DNA of 18,183 bases. Source: Ignavibacteria bacterium (lineage in GTDB: Bacteria; Bacteroidota; Ignavibacteria; Ignavibacteriales; Melioribacteraceae). Every line of letters begins with the position of its first letter. Positions within the stretch are counted from its first letter, which is position 1. Below the pieces are notes generated by a model that was given only the letters and a program-made list of their open reading frames with translations, made no database searches and had not been told where the DNA came from. The translations under genes were made by a program, and so were the position numbers. Shown one piece after another: positions 8,296-15,157 of this stretch. The stretch spans positions 1 to 18,183 of the forward strand of contig DAIEQP010000229.1 of the NCBI GenBank assembly GCA_027347805.1. The letters run 5' to 3'.

Positions 8296-8934
8296 ATGAT
8301 TAATGTGGCTATAGTTGAAGATAATGTTACAATACGTGAAGGTCTTGCAGCGCTTATAAATGGTACATCGGGTTATAGTTGTGTAGGCAGTTTTTCCGAT
8401 TGCGAATCTTTCCTGAGTAAATTAAATGTATTAAGCAGCGATGTGGTTTTAATGGATATAGGTCTGCCGGGTATGAGCGGAATTGATGGAATATCCAAGG
8501 CAAAAAAAATGAAACCGGATCTGAACATTTTGATGCTTACTGTTTATGAAGACAATCAAACTGTTTTCAAAGCTTTGTGTGCCGGTGCCTGCGGTTATCT
8601 TGTAAAAAAAACTCCTCCTGCAAGGTTGTTGGAAGCAATAAAAGATGCTTATGATGGCGGGGCACCTATGAGTTCTTTAATTGCAAGACAGGTAATTGAT
8701 ATATTTAAGCAAACACAGGGGAAGCATAACGAAGAAGCAGATATTGAATTGTCTTCACGTGAGAAAGAAGTTCTCACATCATTATCAGATGGAAATAATT
8801 ATCAGGAAATTGCCGACAGACTTTATATAAGCGTTGATACTGTGAGGCATCACATAAAAAACATATATCGTAAACTACATGTTCATTCACAATCGGAAGC
8901 AGTTGCAAAAGCAATTCGAAAAGGAATAATCTAA
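8296..8934 (+). CDS. NarL/FixJ-family response regulator
   Basis: A 212-residue cytoplasmic transcription factor. The N-terminal receiver domain has the acidic pocket (Glu8, Asp9), the phosphorylation site Asp54 in VVLMDIGLPGMSG, switch residue Thr82 and the conserved Lys104 in GYLVKKT. A LuxR-type helix-turn-helix starts near 150 (LSSREKEVL...EIADRLYISVDTVRHHIKNIYRKL). HisKA_3 kinases typically pair with NarL-type regulators, and this gene lies 23 bases after the propeller kinase, so the two form one two-component system. The divergent lipoprotein/TonB/PAS operon is the most obvious candidate target; this is inference from arrangement. An 18-base palindrome lies just after the stop. Confidence 0.95.
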   Translation: MINVAIVEDNVTIREGLAALINGTSGYSCVGSFSDCESFLSKLNVLSSDVVLMDIGLPGMSGIDGISKAKKMKPDLNILMLTVYEDNQTVFKALCAGACGYLVKKTPPARLLEAIKDAYDGGAPMSSLIARQVIDIFKQTQGKHNEEADIELSSREKEVLTSLSDGNNYQEIADRLYISVDTVRHHIKNIYRKLHVHSQSEAVAKAIRKGII

Positions 8935-8942
8935 TCAAATCA

Positions 8943-8966
8943 ATGCCTACATGATCATGTAGGTGT
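8943..8966. repeat. Perfect 18-base palindrome after the response-regulator gene
   Basis: Bases 8946-8963 read CCTACATGATCATGTAGG, a perfect palindrome. As RNA the stem extends outward by G-U, U-G and A-U pairs to 8943-8966, with a GAUC loop. It begins 9 bases after the stop of the response-regulator gene. The bases after it (CTTCTAAG) are not a T-run, so termination would be weak. The alternative is a binding site for a dimeric regulator, possibly this NarL-type protein, placed upstream of the next gene. Confidence 0.55.
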
Positions 8967-9084
8967 CTTCTAAGAAAAATACTACAAATTTTAAAAAACC
9001 CCACAGATGTGCGGTTTACTAACCGTTCATCATTCGTTATTTATATCCCAGCGATTTTTAATACCCTTTGTAATCTTAGTAAAT

Positions 9085-9090
9085 GGAGGA
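9085..9090 (+). promoter_or_regulatory. Shine-Dalgarno that fixes the start of the 82-residue protein
   Basis: GGAGGA lies three bases before ATG 9094, the strongest ribosome site in this region. It places the start well inside the longer open frame that begins with GTG-type codons near 9007. Confidence 0.7.
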
Positions 9091-9093
9091 AAT

Positions 9094-9342
9094 ATGGAGA
9101 GCAAAGTAATTAATGAAAAAAATCCGCTGGCAGAACTAATCAGCGATGATGTTTACACTCTGTTAAACAGCAGGGGATTGATCGATGAAAAATCCGTTAG
9201 GGATTTTATCATCAGAAAAAAGTATAAGAATATGAGAGACAAAAAAGTAAGTGCTTGTAGTGCTATTGAAACTCTGCGCGATGAATATCCTTACTTGCAA
9301 TTCGATACGATACGTAAAATTGTTTATCAGCCGAAGAATTAA
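9094..9342 (+). CDS. Small conserved-looking hypothetical protein, possible helix-turn-helix
   Basis: An 82-residue soluble, charged protein with no signal peptide or membrane segment. The start at ATG 9094 is fixed by the GGAGGA just before it. The N-terminal part (LAELISDDVYTLLNSRGLIDEKSVRDFIIRKK) and the C-terminal part (SAIETLRDEYPYLQFDTIRKIVYQ) both look helical. The last part resembles the recognition-helix region of small helix-turn-helix proteins, but I cannot assign a family. It is separated from the response regulator by about 160 bases and ends 13 bases before a strong terminator, so it is probably monocistronic. A DNA-binding role is only a suggestion. Confidence 0.7.
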   Translation: MESKVINEKNPLAELISDDVYTLLNSRGLIDEKSVRDFIIRKKYKNMRDKKVSACSAIETLRDEYPYLQFDTIRKIVYQPKN

Positions 9343-9355
9343 TTTAGCTCCTCTG

Positions 9356-9393
9356 AAAATAGCCGGGAAATTTAGATGGCACCCGGCTATTTT
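9356..9393. terminator. Strong bidirectional intrinsic terminator
   Basis: AAAATAGCCGGG (9356-9367) and CCCGGCTATTTT (9382-9393) form a perfect 12-base-pair stem with a 14-base loop. A T-run lies on the plus-strand exit (9390-9394), and the four A's at the left give a U-run for minus-strand transcripts. It sits between the convergent ends of the 82-residue gene (stop 9342) and the cation-transporter gene (stop 9414), so it should serve both. Confidence 0.88.
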
Positions 9394-9413
9394 TCTTTAA
9401 TTCTGAAGATTGT

Positions 9414-10061
9414 TCAATCGTGCCCGCATGAACAGACTTTTCCGGTTTTCGCCTTTTCGATAGATTCTTTCCCTTCATTAAAAGAAAAGTAAGCAACTCC
9501 AATCGCACCAAGAGAATCAATAAATCCAATATGTAATATCGAATATATAACGCTTGATAAAAGCAGTATAATAGATAGGTAGAGACATGTTTTCGTGCAG
9601 TTCGCATCGGCAATAAGTGCGGCCGAGTTTAATTTTTTACCTACCTTCATCTTATAATAAATAAGTATAGACATCGAAGCGATTGAAATTAAAGAAATGA
9701 TTGTTCCCCAGAATGTTGTTTCAGGATGATGGTTTGTATAGATATTATAGAAAGAGGAAATTAATAAACCAGCACACAGAACATAAAATGAATATCCGGT
9801 AATTCTTAAAGCTGTTTTTTCAAAATTATCTCTAGATTCAATTCCGCTGGATTTAATTCTTACAACCATGTGAAGAATACCCAATCCGGAAACAACTTCG
9901 ACAAATGAATCTACACCGAAACCAAAAAGTGTTAAGGATTCATCTTCAAAACCAAAATAAATTGAAAAGACGCCTTCAATTATATTGTAGAAAACAGTAA
10001 TAATTGCCAGCAGAAATGCAGCGGCAAATAAATTTTTTAATATATTTTTTTCGGTAATAAT
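9414..10061 (-). CDS. CDF-type cation transporter, membrane domain only, non-standard start
   Basis: A roughly 215-residue inner-membrane protein with six hydrophobic segments, matching the transmembrane domain of cation diffusion facilitators and lacking the usual cytoplasmic C-terminal domain. Family signs are YNIIEG in helix 1, FGFGVDSFVE in helix 2 (Asp51, Glu55) and LIADANCTKTC in helix 5. Aligned by eye to YiiP, Cys155 and Cys159 occupy the places of the usual His and Asp. The tail ends CSCGHD. The frame has no ATG, GTG or TTG between an in-frame stop inside the upstream gene and a TTG at 9884, yet helices 1 and 2 are clearly encoded upstream of that TTG. The best start is ATT 10061 (or ATT 10058), 8 bases after GGAAG at 10070-10074. 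It lies 17 bases after the DUF5362 stop, so translational coupling is plausible. The metal is unknown. Confidence 0.78.
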   Translation of the reverse strand: MITEKNILKNLFAAAFLLAIITVFYNIIEGVFSIYFGFEDESLTLFGFGVDSFVEVVSGLGILHMVVRIKSSGIESRDNFEKTALRITGYSFYVLCAGLLISSFYNIYTNHHPETTFWGTIISLISIASMSILIYYKMKVGKKLNSAALIADANCTKTCLYLSIILLLSSVIYSILHIGFIDSLGAIGVAYFSFNEGKESIEKAKTGKVCSCGHD

Positions 10062-10078
10062 AAAATCAACTTCCTTTT

Positions 10079-10498
10079 TTAAACGCTTTTGAAACCGGAA
10101 CCACCAAGCAAAGCGCCAAAACCAACAGTGAATAAATAAATAATAAAAATTATATACAGAACTGTCAAAACTAGTCCGATTACGATCAGTATTTTAATTA
10201 AACGAAAATATTTTCCCTGCAGTTCAAAACCCTGTTTTAGCGAAGCTGTATTATTTGTCATTTTAAAAATTGAAAATTGATCAGCTGCTTCTCTTATGTG
10301 CAATCCAATAAATATTATAGGTACCCCGAATATTGCGCCAATTATGGTTAAACATGCGATAACTCCGTAAATAATAGTAAACAGTCCCACAAAGCGCATA
10401 TCGGAAATCATTTTGTTAAAATTAACCTGAAACATTGATGGTGTTTTAACAGGCTGGGCCGGTTCAGAACTTATATTTAATTCTTCAAACTGATCCAT
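10079..10498 (-). CDS. DUF5362 family membrane protein
   Basis: A 139-residue protein with a polar N-terminal arm (1-35). Two hydrophobic hairpin helices follow at about 36-65 (FVGLFTIIYGVIACLTIIGAIFGVPIIFIG), then a charged amphipathic segment (REAADQFSIFKM...LKQGFELQGKYF), then a long hydrophobic helix at about 101-130. This layout matches my recollection of DUF5362; the function is unknown. GGAG five bases upstream supports the ATG at 10498. It is the first gene of a minus-strand pair with the cation transporter, whose start lies 17 bases beyond its TAA. No promoter is recognisable in the 138 AT-rich bases upstream. Confidence 0.75.
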   Translation of the reverse strand: MDQFEELNISSEPAQPVKTPSMFQVNFNKMISDMRFVGLFTIIYGVIACLTIIGAIFGVPIIFIGLHIREAADQFSIFKMTNNTASLKQGFELQGKYFRLIKILIVIGLVLTVLYIIFIIYLFTVGFGALLGGSGFKSV

Positions 10499-10636
10499 AG
10501 CTACTCCATATAATATTTTGTAAAATTTATTTTAAACTCGGCTGAATTGATTTTCCTGATTCCGCCAAATATTGCGGTTGCCGCGACAATTTAAATTTAG
10601 CTAAAATTTTTCCAAGTAAATTAAATGTAATTCAAT

Positions 10637-11002
10637 TTAATAAATTTTCAGAGTATCACGAACATGTTTTGTTACACGGAATACAGTATCGGGTCTAGGT
10701 GAACCCAATGGCTGATCAATGAAAAATTCTCCTTCAACAACTTTATTCTGAAATGAAGGTGTCCGGCTCATCACAGGCAGATAATATCTTCCCTCCAATT
10801 CCATAACAGCAGGTACAGGCTGAAATCTTTTTGTTCCAACATCTACAACTTTGAACCAATCCGGATCAGATGGATCATTATCGTTGTACCAGCTTATTAC
10901 AAATTGGTGCTTTTGTTCACTAGATAAAACAGATTCATCTTTGCATGAAGCAGTTAGTACCAGTAATAATGCAAGTGTGAAAACAAAAAAAACCTTTTTC
11001 AT
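10637..11002 (-). CDS. Small lipoprotein of unknown function
   Basis: A 121-residue protein with a lipoprotein signal peptide (MKKVFFVFTLALLLVLTAS then Cys20). The mature domain is about 100 residues, rich in aromatic and charged residues (SWYNDNDPSDPDWFKVVDVG, ...GEFFIDQPLG...), and is probably a small beta-rich fold. No motif is recognised. It follows the M16 homologue by 53 bases on the same strand, so co-transcription is likely and a partnership is possible but unproven. No Shine-Dalgarno is visible before the ATG. Confidence 0.75.
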   Translation of the reverse strand: MKKVFFVFTLALLLVLTASCKDESVLSSEQKHQFVISWYNDNDPSDPDWFKVVDVGTKRFQPVPAVMELEGRYYLPVMSRTPSFQNKVVEGEFFIDQPLGSPRPDTVFRVTKHVRDTLKIY

Positions 11003-11055
11003 TTATTTAGTTCATCATCTGTGATAGTTCGCAATCAAACACACATAATAATTCA

Positions 11056-13872
11056 TCACTTTGCTGAGATGGGATATTGGGTTGCCTTAATGAAATTATT
11101 TTTCCCAAAAATATCTTGAGCTAATTTTTGCAGCTTCTGATCGGAAATTCCATTTATTAGTGAATTAGTTTTCCCAATCAATTTTACATCAAAACCATTT
11201 ATATAAGCTTGAGAAATCATCTGAAGCCAATAGCTATTTGTTGATAGATTGGATTCGCTTTCTTTTTTAACCGAGGTTATTGCCGACTCCATTTCGCTTT
11301 TTGTAAAACCTTCCTGTTTTAAGTTTTCAATATTGGAGTTTATTAACTTGGAAACGATATCAACATTTTCCGGATTAGACTTAAACTCAATTCGAACCAG
11401 AACTTTTTCTTGCGGGAATTTTTCAGAAGAGATTTTCACCGATAAATCTGAAATTATGTCGCTGTTATATGGAGTTACGTTTAGTAATTTTTTGTTTAGA
11501 ATATTTTGAAGAGCTGTGAATTCCAGCAAGTTCTGAAAAGAATATTTCAATGTGCAGTGATAAAGTATTTGAGTTGTGCAGCGTGAATCTTTTCCAAGGA
11601 AATATTTTTTTTCCTTCCCCGTTGAATAATTAACTTTGCTTTCTTTCCAGTGTTCTTTTTTACCGGATGCTGGTAAACTTGCGATATACTTTTCAACCAG
11701 CGACTTCAGTTCCTGTTTTGTAAAATTACCGACAAAGAAAAAAGTAAAATCAGAGGCATTGGCAAATCGTTCTTTATATAGTTTTATCACATTTTCTAAA
11801 TTTATGTCTTTCACTGAAGCTGAATTTAGTATGCTGTTTCTTTTATTGTATAGCAAGAAATTAACAGAGTCTTGCAATGCATTGGCGGCGGGCAAATTCT
11901 TTTGAGCGCGGCCATTCATAAAATTAGATTTAAATATTTGGAAAGCAGATTCATCTTTCCTTGGTGATGTGAAATATAAATAGACAAGTTTCATCATCGT
12001 TTCAAAATCGAACGGCCAGCATTGAGCATTTATTCCCTCACACAATTCATTGATAAATGGGGTCACTGTAATATTCTTTTCCAGTAAATATTTTTTTAAC
12101 TCTATTCTGTCAAAATCACCTAGCCCGCATTTTTCTACAATTGAAGGAGATAATAATAAAGCAGGAATATCTTTCTCTTGATAAAGCGAAGATCCACCGG
12201 GACTTACAGCGCGCATCAGGATTTCATCAATGTTGAATCCGGTGTTTTTAAAAATTACTTTAGTGCCGTTTGATAATGTCCATTCTGTTACACCAATTTC
12301 TTTTATTTCTTTTTCGCTTTTAATTGTACCTGGTTTGGGTTCCTTTTCAATTAACGGTCGGTTGGCAATGCTTTCATCATACTCAAAAATTTCTTTTGCT
12401 TTTATTCCTCGCATTACATTTACTATTTCTTCTTCTGTTGGAACCTTCAGTTCATTCTTTGCTGGCATGCTTAAAGTGACAACAAGATTTTCGTTCGTCA
12501 ACAATGAAGGAATAATTTTATTCACTTCTTCAAGAGTGACAGCCGGCAGATATTTTCGATAGAACTCGAAGTCGAAATCAATTCCTGTAATTTGTTCATT
12601 TAGTGTGAAGTTGCGCAAATATTTTGTTGCTAGTAAAGGTGATTTATATTGATTTCTTTCAATCGACTCGAATTGCATACCTCTCAAAAGTGAACCTTTA
12701 GCGCGAATCAGCTCGCTTTCTTTAAAACCGAACCGGCTTGCCTTTTCAAATTCTGTCAATAAATAATCAACAGCTTCCAAATATTTATTTTCTTTTACAC
12801 CATAACCTTCCAAAGTAAAAATTGAATTATTAGCTACAAAGATTCCCTGACTTACCGATGCCAGCGTCATCGGAAAATATCTTTTAAGTTTTGATTCAGC
12901 CATTCTCTGATTAAACATCATAGAGAATAAAGTGGCAGGTATTCTGCTCCTGATGTCCAGAATAGTTGTGTCTTGTGTTGAATTAAATTCATGATGAATA
13001 AGTAATGTAGCAGATGGAATGTTTTTATCTGCAATAATAGAAACTAATGTGTCTTTGTGTCCTGGTATTAAATATTGCTGATAAGATTTCGGGCTCGAAG
13101 GATTTTTTAATTCGTTAAAGTGTGTTTTTATTAGGTCTTCAACCTGATTCTTGTCAATATCACCAACAACAATAAGAGCCATCAATTCAGGTCGATACCA
13201 ATCAGAGTAAAATCTTTTTAAAGTCTCCGCTGTAACAGCTTTTAAAACTTCTTTTTTCCCAAATGTTATTCGATTTGCATAATGAGAATTTTTAAATAAC
13301 AGAGGTACCTGTTTTCTAAAAATACGGTCGTTCATGTTTAATCCGTTTTCCCATTCATCCAAAACAGTGTTTCTTGTTTTGTTTACCAGGGCATCTTCGA
13401 ACGATAAATTTGCAGCCCAATCTTTGAGCAAGTCCAAAGATTTTTTAAGTATACTTATGCTGTCTGTGGGAATGTTCAATGAGAAAACGGTTCCTTCGAA
13501 AGAGGCAGAAACAGTTGTATCCGGTGCTGGCTTTAATCCAATTAATCTAAAAAAATCATTTAGTCGCTTTTCAGGAAAATTTCTTGTACCGTTAAGTGCA
13601 TAATGGGCAAGAAAATGTGCCACACCTTGCTGATCGTCATCTTCCTGCAGTGACCCGGCTTTAACTACGAGTTTCAATTCGGCGAATTTCCCAGGATTTC
13701 TATTCGGGTGGATGTAATAGGTTAATCCATTGGTAAGTTTTCCAACAGTAACAAATCTATCAACCGGAATTTTATTTTTTAATTCAAGCTGGAATTGCGG
13801 ATTAATTTCCTGAGCGAAAATATTAAACGAAAGCAATAATATTGTTGTCAATACAAATAATTTCTTTGTCAT
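11056..13872 (-). CDS. Exported M16 (insulinase-like) peptidase homologue, predicted catalytically inactive
   Basis: A 938-residue periplasmic protein with a signal peptide (MTKKLFVLTTILLLSFNIFA before Gln21) and the two-lobed layout of PqqL-type M16 zinc peptidases: two N-terminal M16 domains (about 35-480) and two C-terminal ones (about 520-938). M16 enzymes hydrolyse peptides inside a clam-shell using HxxEH plus a downstream Glu. Here the motif reads GVAHFLAH: His86 and His90 remain, but the catalytic Glu is Ala89 (codon GCC at 13608-13606). The third ligand appears kept as Glu173 in VLDEWENG. The substrate loop NAYTSFDETVY of relatives is replaced by a diverged SASFEGTVF. The C-terminal half has no HxxEH, as is usual. 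It may bind but not cut peptides. AGGA before ATG 13872 supports the start. A lipoprotein gene follows. Confidence 0.88.
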   Translation of the reverse strand: MTKKLFVLTTILLLSFNIFAQEINPQFQLELKNKIPVDRFVTVGKLTNGLTYYIHPNRNPGKFAELKLVVKAGSLQEDDDQQGVAHFLAHYALNGTRNFPEKRLNDFFRLIGLKPAPDTTVSASFEGTVFSLNIPTDSISILKKSLDLLKDWAANLSFEDALVNKTRNTVLDEWENGLNMNDRIFRKQVPLLFKNSHYANRITFGKKEVLKAVTAETLKRFYSDWYRPELMALIVVGDIDKNQVEDLIKTHFNELKNPSSPKSYQQYLIPGHKDTLVSIIADKNIPSATLLIHHEFNSTQDTTILDIRSRIPATLFSMMFNQRMAESKLKRYFPMTLASVSQGIFVANNSIFTLEGYGVKENKYLEAVDYLLTEFEKASRFGFKESELIRAKGSLLRGMQFESIERNQYKSPLLATKYLRNFTLNEQITGIDFDFEFYRKYLPAVTLEEVNKIIPSLLTNENLVVTLSMPAKNELKVPTEEEIVNVMRGIKAKEIFEYDESIANRPLIEKEPKPGTIKSEKEIKEIGVTEWTLSNGTKVIFKNTGFNIDEILMRAVSPGGSSLYQEKDIPALLLSPSIVEKCGLGDFDRIELKKYLLEKNITVTPFINELCEGINAQCWPFDFETMMKLVYLYFTSPRKDESAFQIFKSNFMNGRAQKNLPAANALQDSVNFLLYNKRNSILNSASVKDINLENVIKLYKERFANASDFTFFFVGNFTKQELKSLVEKYIASLPASGKKEHWKESKVNYSTGKEKKYFLGKDSRCTTQILYHCTLKYSFQNLLEFTALQNILNKKLLNVTPYNSDIISDLSVKISSEKFPQEKVLVRIEFKSNPENVDIVSKLINSNIENLKQEGFTKSEMESAITSVKKESESNLSTNSYWLQMISQAYINGFDVKLIGKTNSLINGISDQKLQKLAQDIFGKNNFIKATQYPISAK

Positions 13873-14050
13873 ACTATTCCTGGGTGAAAATCGTTTTGTT
13901 AGAAATGTTCTGAATGAAAGTCATCTATCATTAACTAATTTTGAAAAACAAAACAATGAAAGAGTAGAAATTTCAAGGCTGAAAATACTCCAGGCCTGTT
14001 TGATAATCAATACAAAGAGTTGGCTCAAATACTGTCAAACTTTCTTTAAG

Positions 14051-14058
14051 TATGTTTG
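14051..14058 (+). promoter_or_regulatory. Possible Bacteroidota-type -7 element
   Basis: TATGTTTG matches the TAnnTTTG -7 consensus of the Bacteroidota sigma factor. It lies 57 bases before the aldo/keto reductase start in the 243-base divergent gap (13873-14115). No -33 TTTG is found at the usual 19-21 bases upstream, so this is tentative. Nothing else is recognised in the gap. Confidence 0.25.
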
Positions 14059-14115
14059 CCGATTCACTCGATTCTTTTTTAGATTGCAATTAATTTTTTT
14101 TGAAAGGAGTAGAAT

Positions 14116-15096
14116 ATGGAATATGTTTTTCTTGGAAGAACAGGATTAAAAGTCAGCCCACTTTGCCTTGGCACAATGAATTTTGGTCCCTATACAAATG
14201 AAGTTGATAGTTTCAACATAATGAACCGGGCGCTCGAACTCGGAATAAATTTTTTTGACACAGCAAATGTTTACGGCGCAATGTGGGATGCCGGAGGTGT
14301 AGGCAATACAGAAAAAATAATCGGTCGCTGGCTGTCTGAAGATAAATCCCGCAGAGACAAAATTGTTCTTGCCACTAAAGTTTACGGCAACATGGGTTCG
14401 CGTCCAAACGAATCAAAGCTTTCAGCATATCATATCAGAAAAGCTTGCGAAGAAAGCTTAAAAAGAATGCAGACTGATCATATTGATCTTTATCAAATGC
14501 ATCATATAGATAGAAACACTCCCTGGGAAGAAATATTCCAGGCAATGGAACAACTGATTAGAGAAGGAAAAATTACTTATGTGGGCAGCAGCAATTTTGC
14601 TGCTTGGAATATTGCTGAAGCACAAATGGCAGCGAAGAATAGAAATTTTTTAGGACTTGTATCAGAACAAAGTATTTACAGTTTACGAAACAGACATATT
14701 GAATTAGAAGTAATTCCTGCATGTAAGCATTTTGGTGTGGGATTAATTCCATGGAGCCCGGTGGGAGGAGGAATTTTGTGCGGTGTTCTCGAAAAAAATA
14801 AAGAGGGAAGAAGAACGAGGGAGCCATTACAAAAATCAGTTGAAAAACTTCGCCCGCAGATAGAAGCTTATGAAAAATTATGCGGGGAGATTAATACCGC
14901 ACCGGCAGATGTTGCTCTTGCCTGGGTGCTGAATAACCCGGTTGTTACATCGCCAATAATCGGTCCAAGGACGGTTGAACAACTTGAACAAAATATTAAT
15001 GCCCTTGATATAAAGCTTAGCCAGGAAGTTTTATTAAAACTGGATGAAATTTGGCCGGGACCCGGTAATCAGGCACCGGAGGCATATGCCTGGTAA
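14116..15096 (+). CDS. Aldo/keto reductase
   Basis: A 326-residue cytoplasmic NAD(P)H-dependent oxidoreductase of the aldo/keto reductase superfamily, which reduces aldehydes and ketones in a TIM barrel. The catalytic tetrad is complete: Asp48 (FFDTAN), Tyr53 (VYG), Lys88 (ATKVYG) and His129 (DLYQMHHID). Cofactor-site sequences are present (YVGSSNF, IPWSPVGGG and the C-terminal SPIIGPRTVEQLEQN). It looks like the YajO/Tas-type branch; the substrate is not predictable. AAAGGAG six bases upstream is a near-ideal ribosome site. It heads a plus-strand run: the S9B peptidase starts 61 bases after its stop, so both may be on one transcript, although no functional link is obvious. Confidence 0.93.
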   Translation: MEYVFLGRTGLKVSPLCLGTMNFGPYTNEVDSFNIMNRALELGINFFDTANVYGAMWDAGGVGNTEKIIGRWLSEDKSRRDKIVLATKVYGNMGSRPNESKLSAYHIRKACEESLKRMQTDHIDLYQMHHIDRNTPWEEIFQAMEQLIREGKITYVGSSNFAAWNIAEAQMAAKNRNFLGLVSEQSIYSLRNRHIELEVIPACKHFGVGLIPWSPVGGGILCGVLEKNKEGRRTREPLQKSVEKLRPQIEAYEKLCGEINTAPADVALAWVLNNPVVTSPIIGPRTVEQLEQNINALDIKLSQEVLLKLDEIWPGPGNQAPEAYAW

Positions 15097-15157
15097 AAAA
15101 TGTTTTAGTTGAATTCAAAATAGATTTTGTGATTGTCTAAAACTCAATGGAGTGAGA

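Noticed and set aside
1854..8934. Classical polysaccharide utilisation locus
   Set aside because: There is no SusD homologue, glycoside hydrolase, lyase or sulfatase in the window.
8996..9017. Hairpin AAACC-C-CAC / GTG-C-GGTTT as a terminator
   Set aside because: It has an internal C-C mismatch, only three inner pairs and no T-run, so support is too weak.
9007..9093. Longer N-terminus for the 82-residue protein
   Set aside because: The extra 29 residues overlap a hairpin-like stretch, and GGAGGA points to ATG 9094.
9414..9884. Cation transporter as a 156-residue protein starting at TTG 9884
   Set aside because: Upstream in-frame sequence encodes two more family-typical helices (YNIIEG and FGFGVDSFVE), so this start would truncate the protein.
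9414..10498. DUF5362-transporter fusion made by -1 frameshifting
   Set aside because: The frames overlap by about 120 bases, but no X-XXY-YYZ slippery site stands in the right register before the TAA, and the overlap translates to an implausible Trp/Arg-rich stretch.
10561..10600. GC-rich GCGG-TTG-CCGC stem between the lipoprotein and the DUF5362 gene
   Set aside because: It has only four perfect pairs with a three-base loop and no T-run, so it is likely chance.
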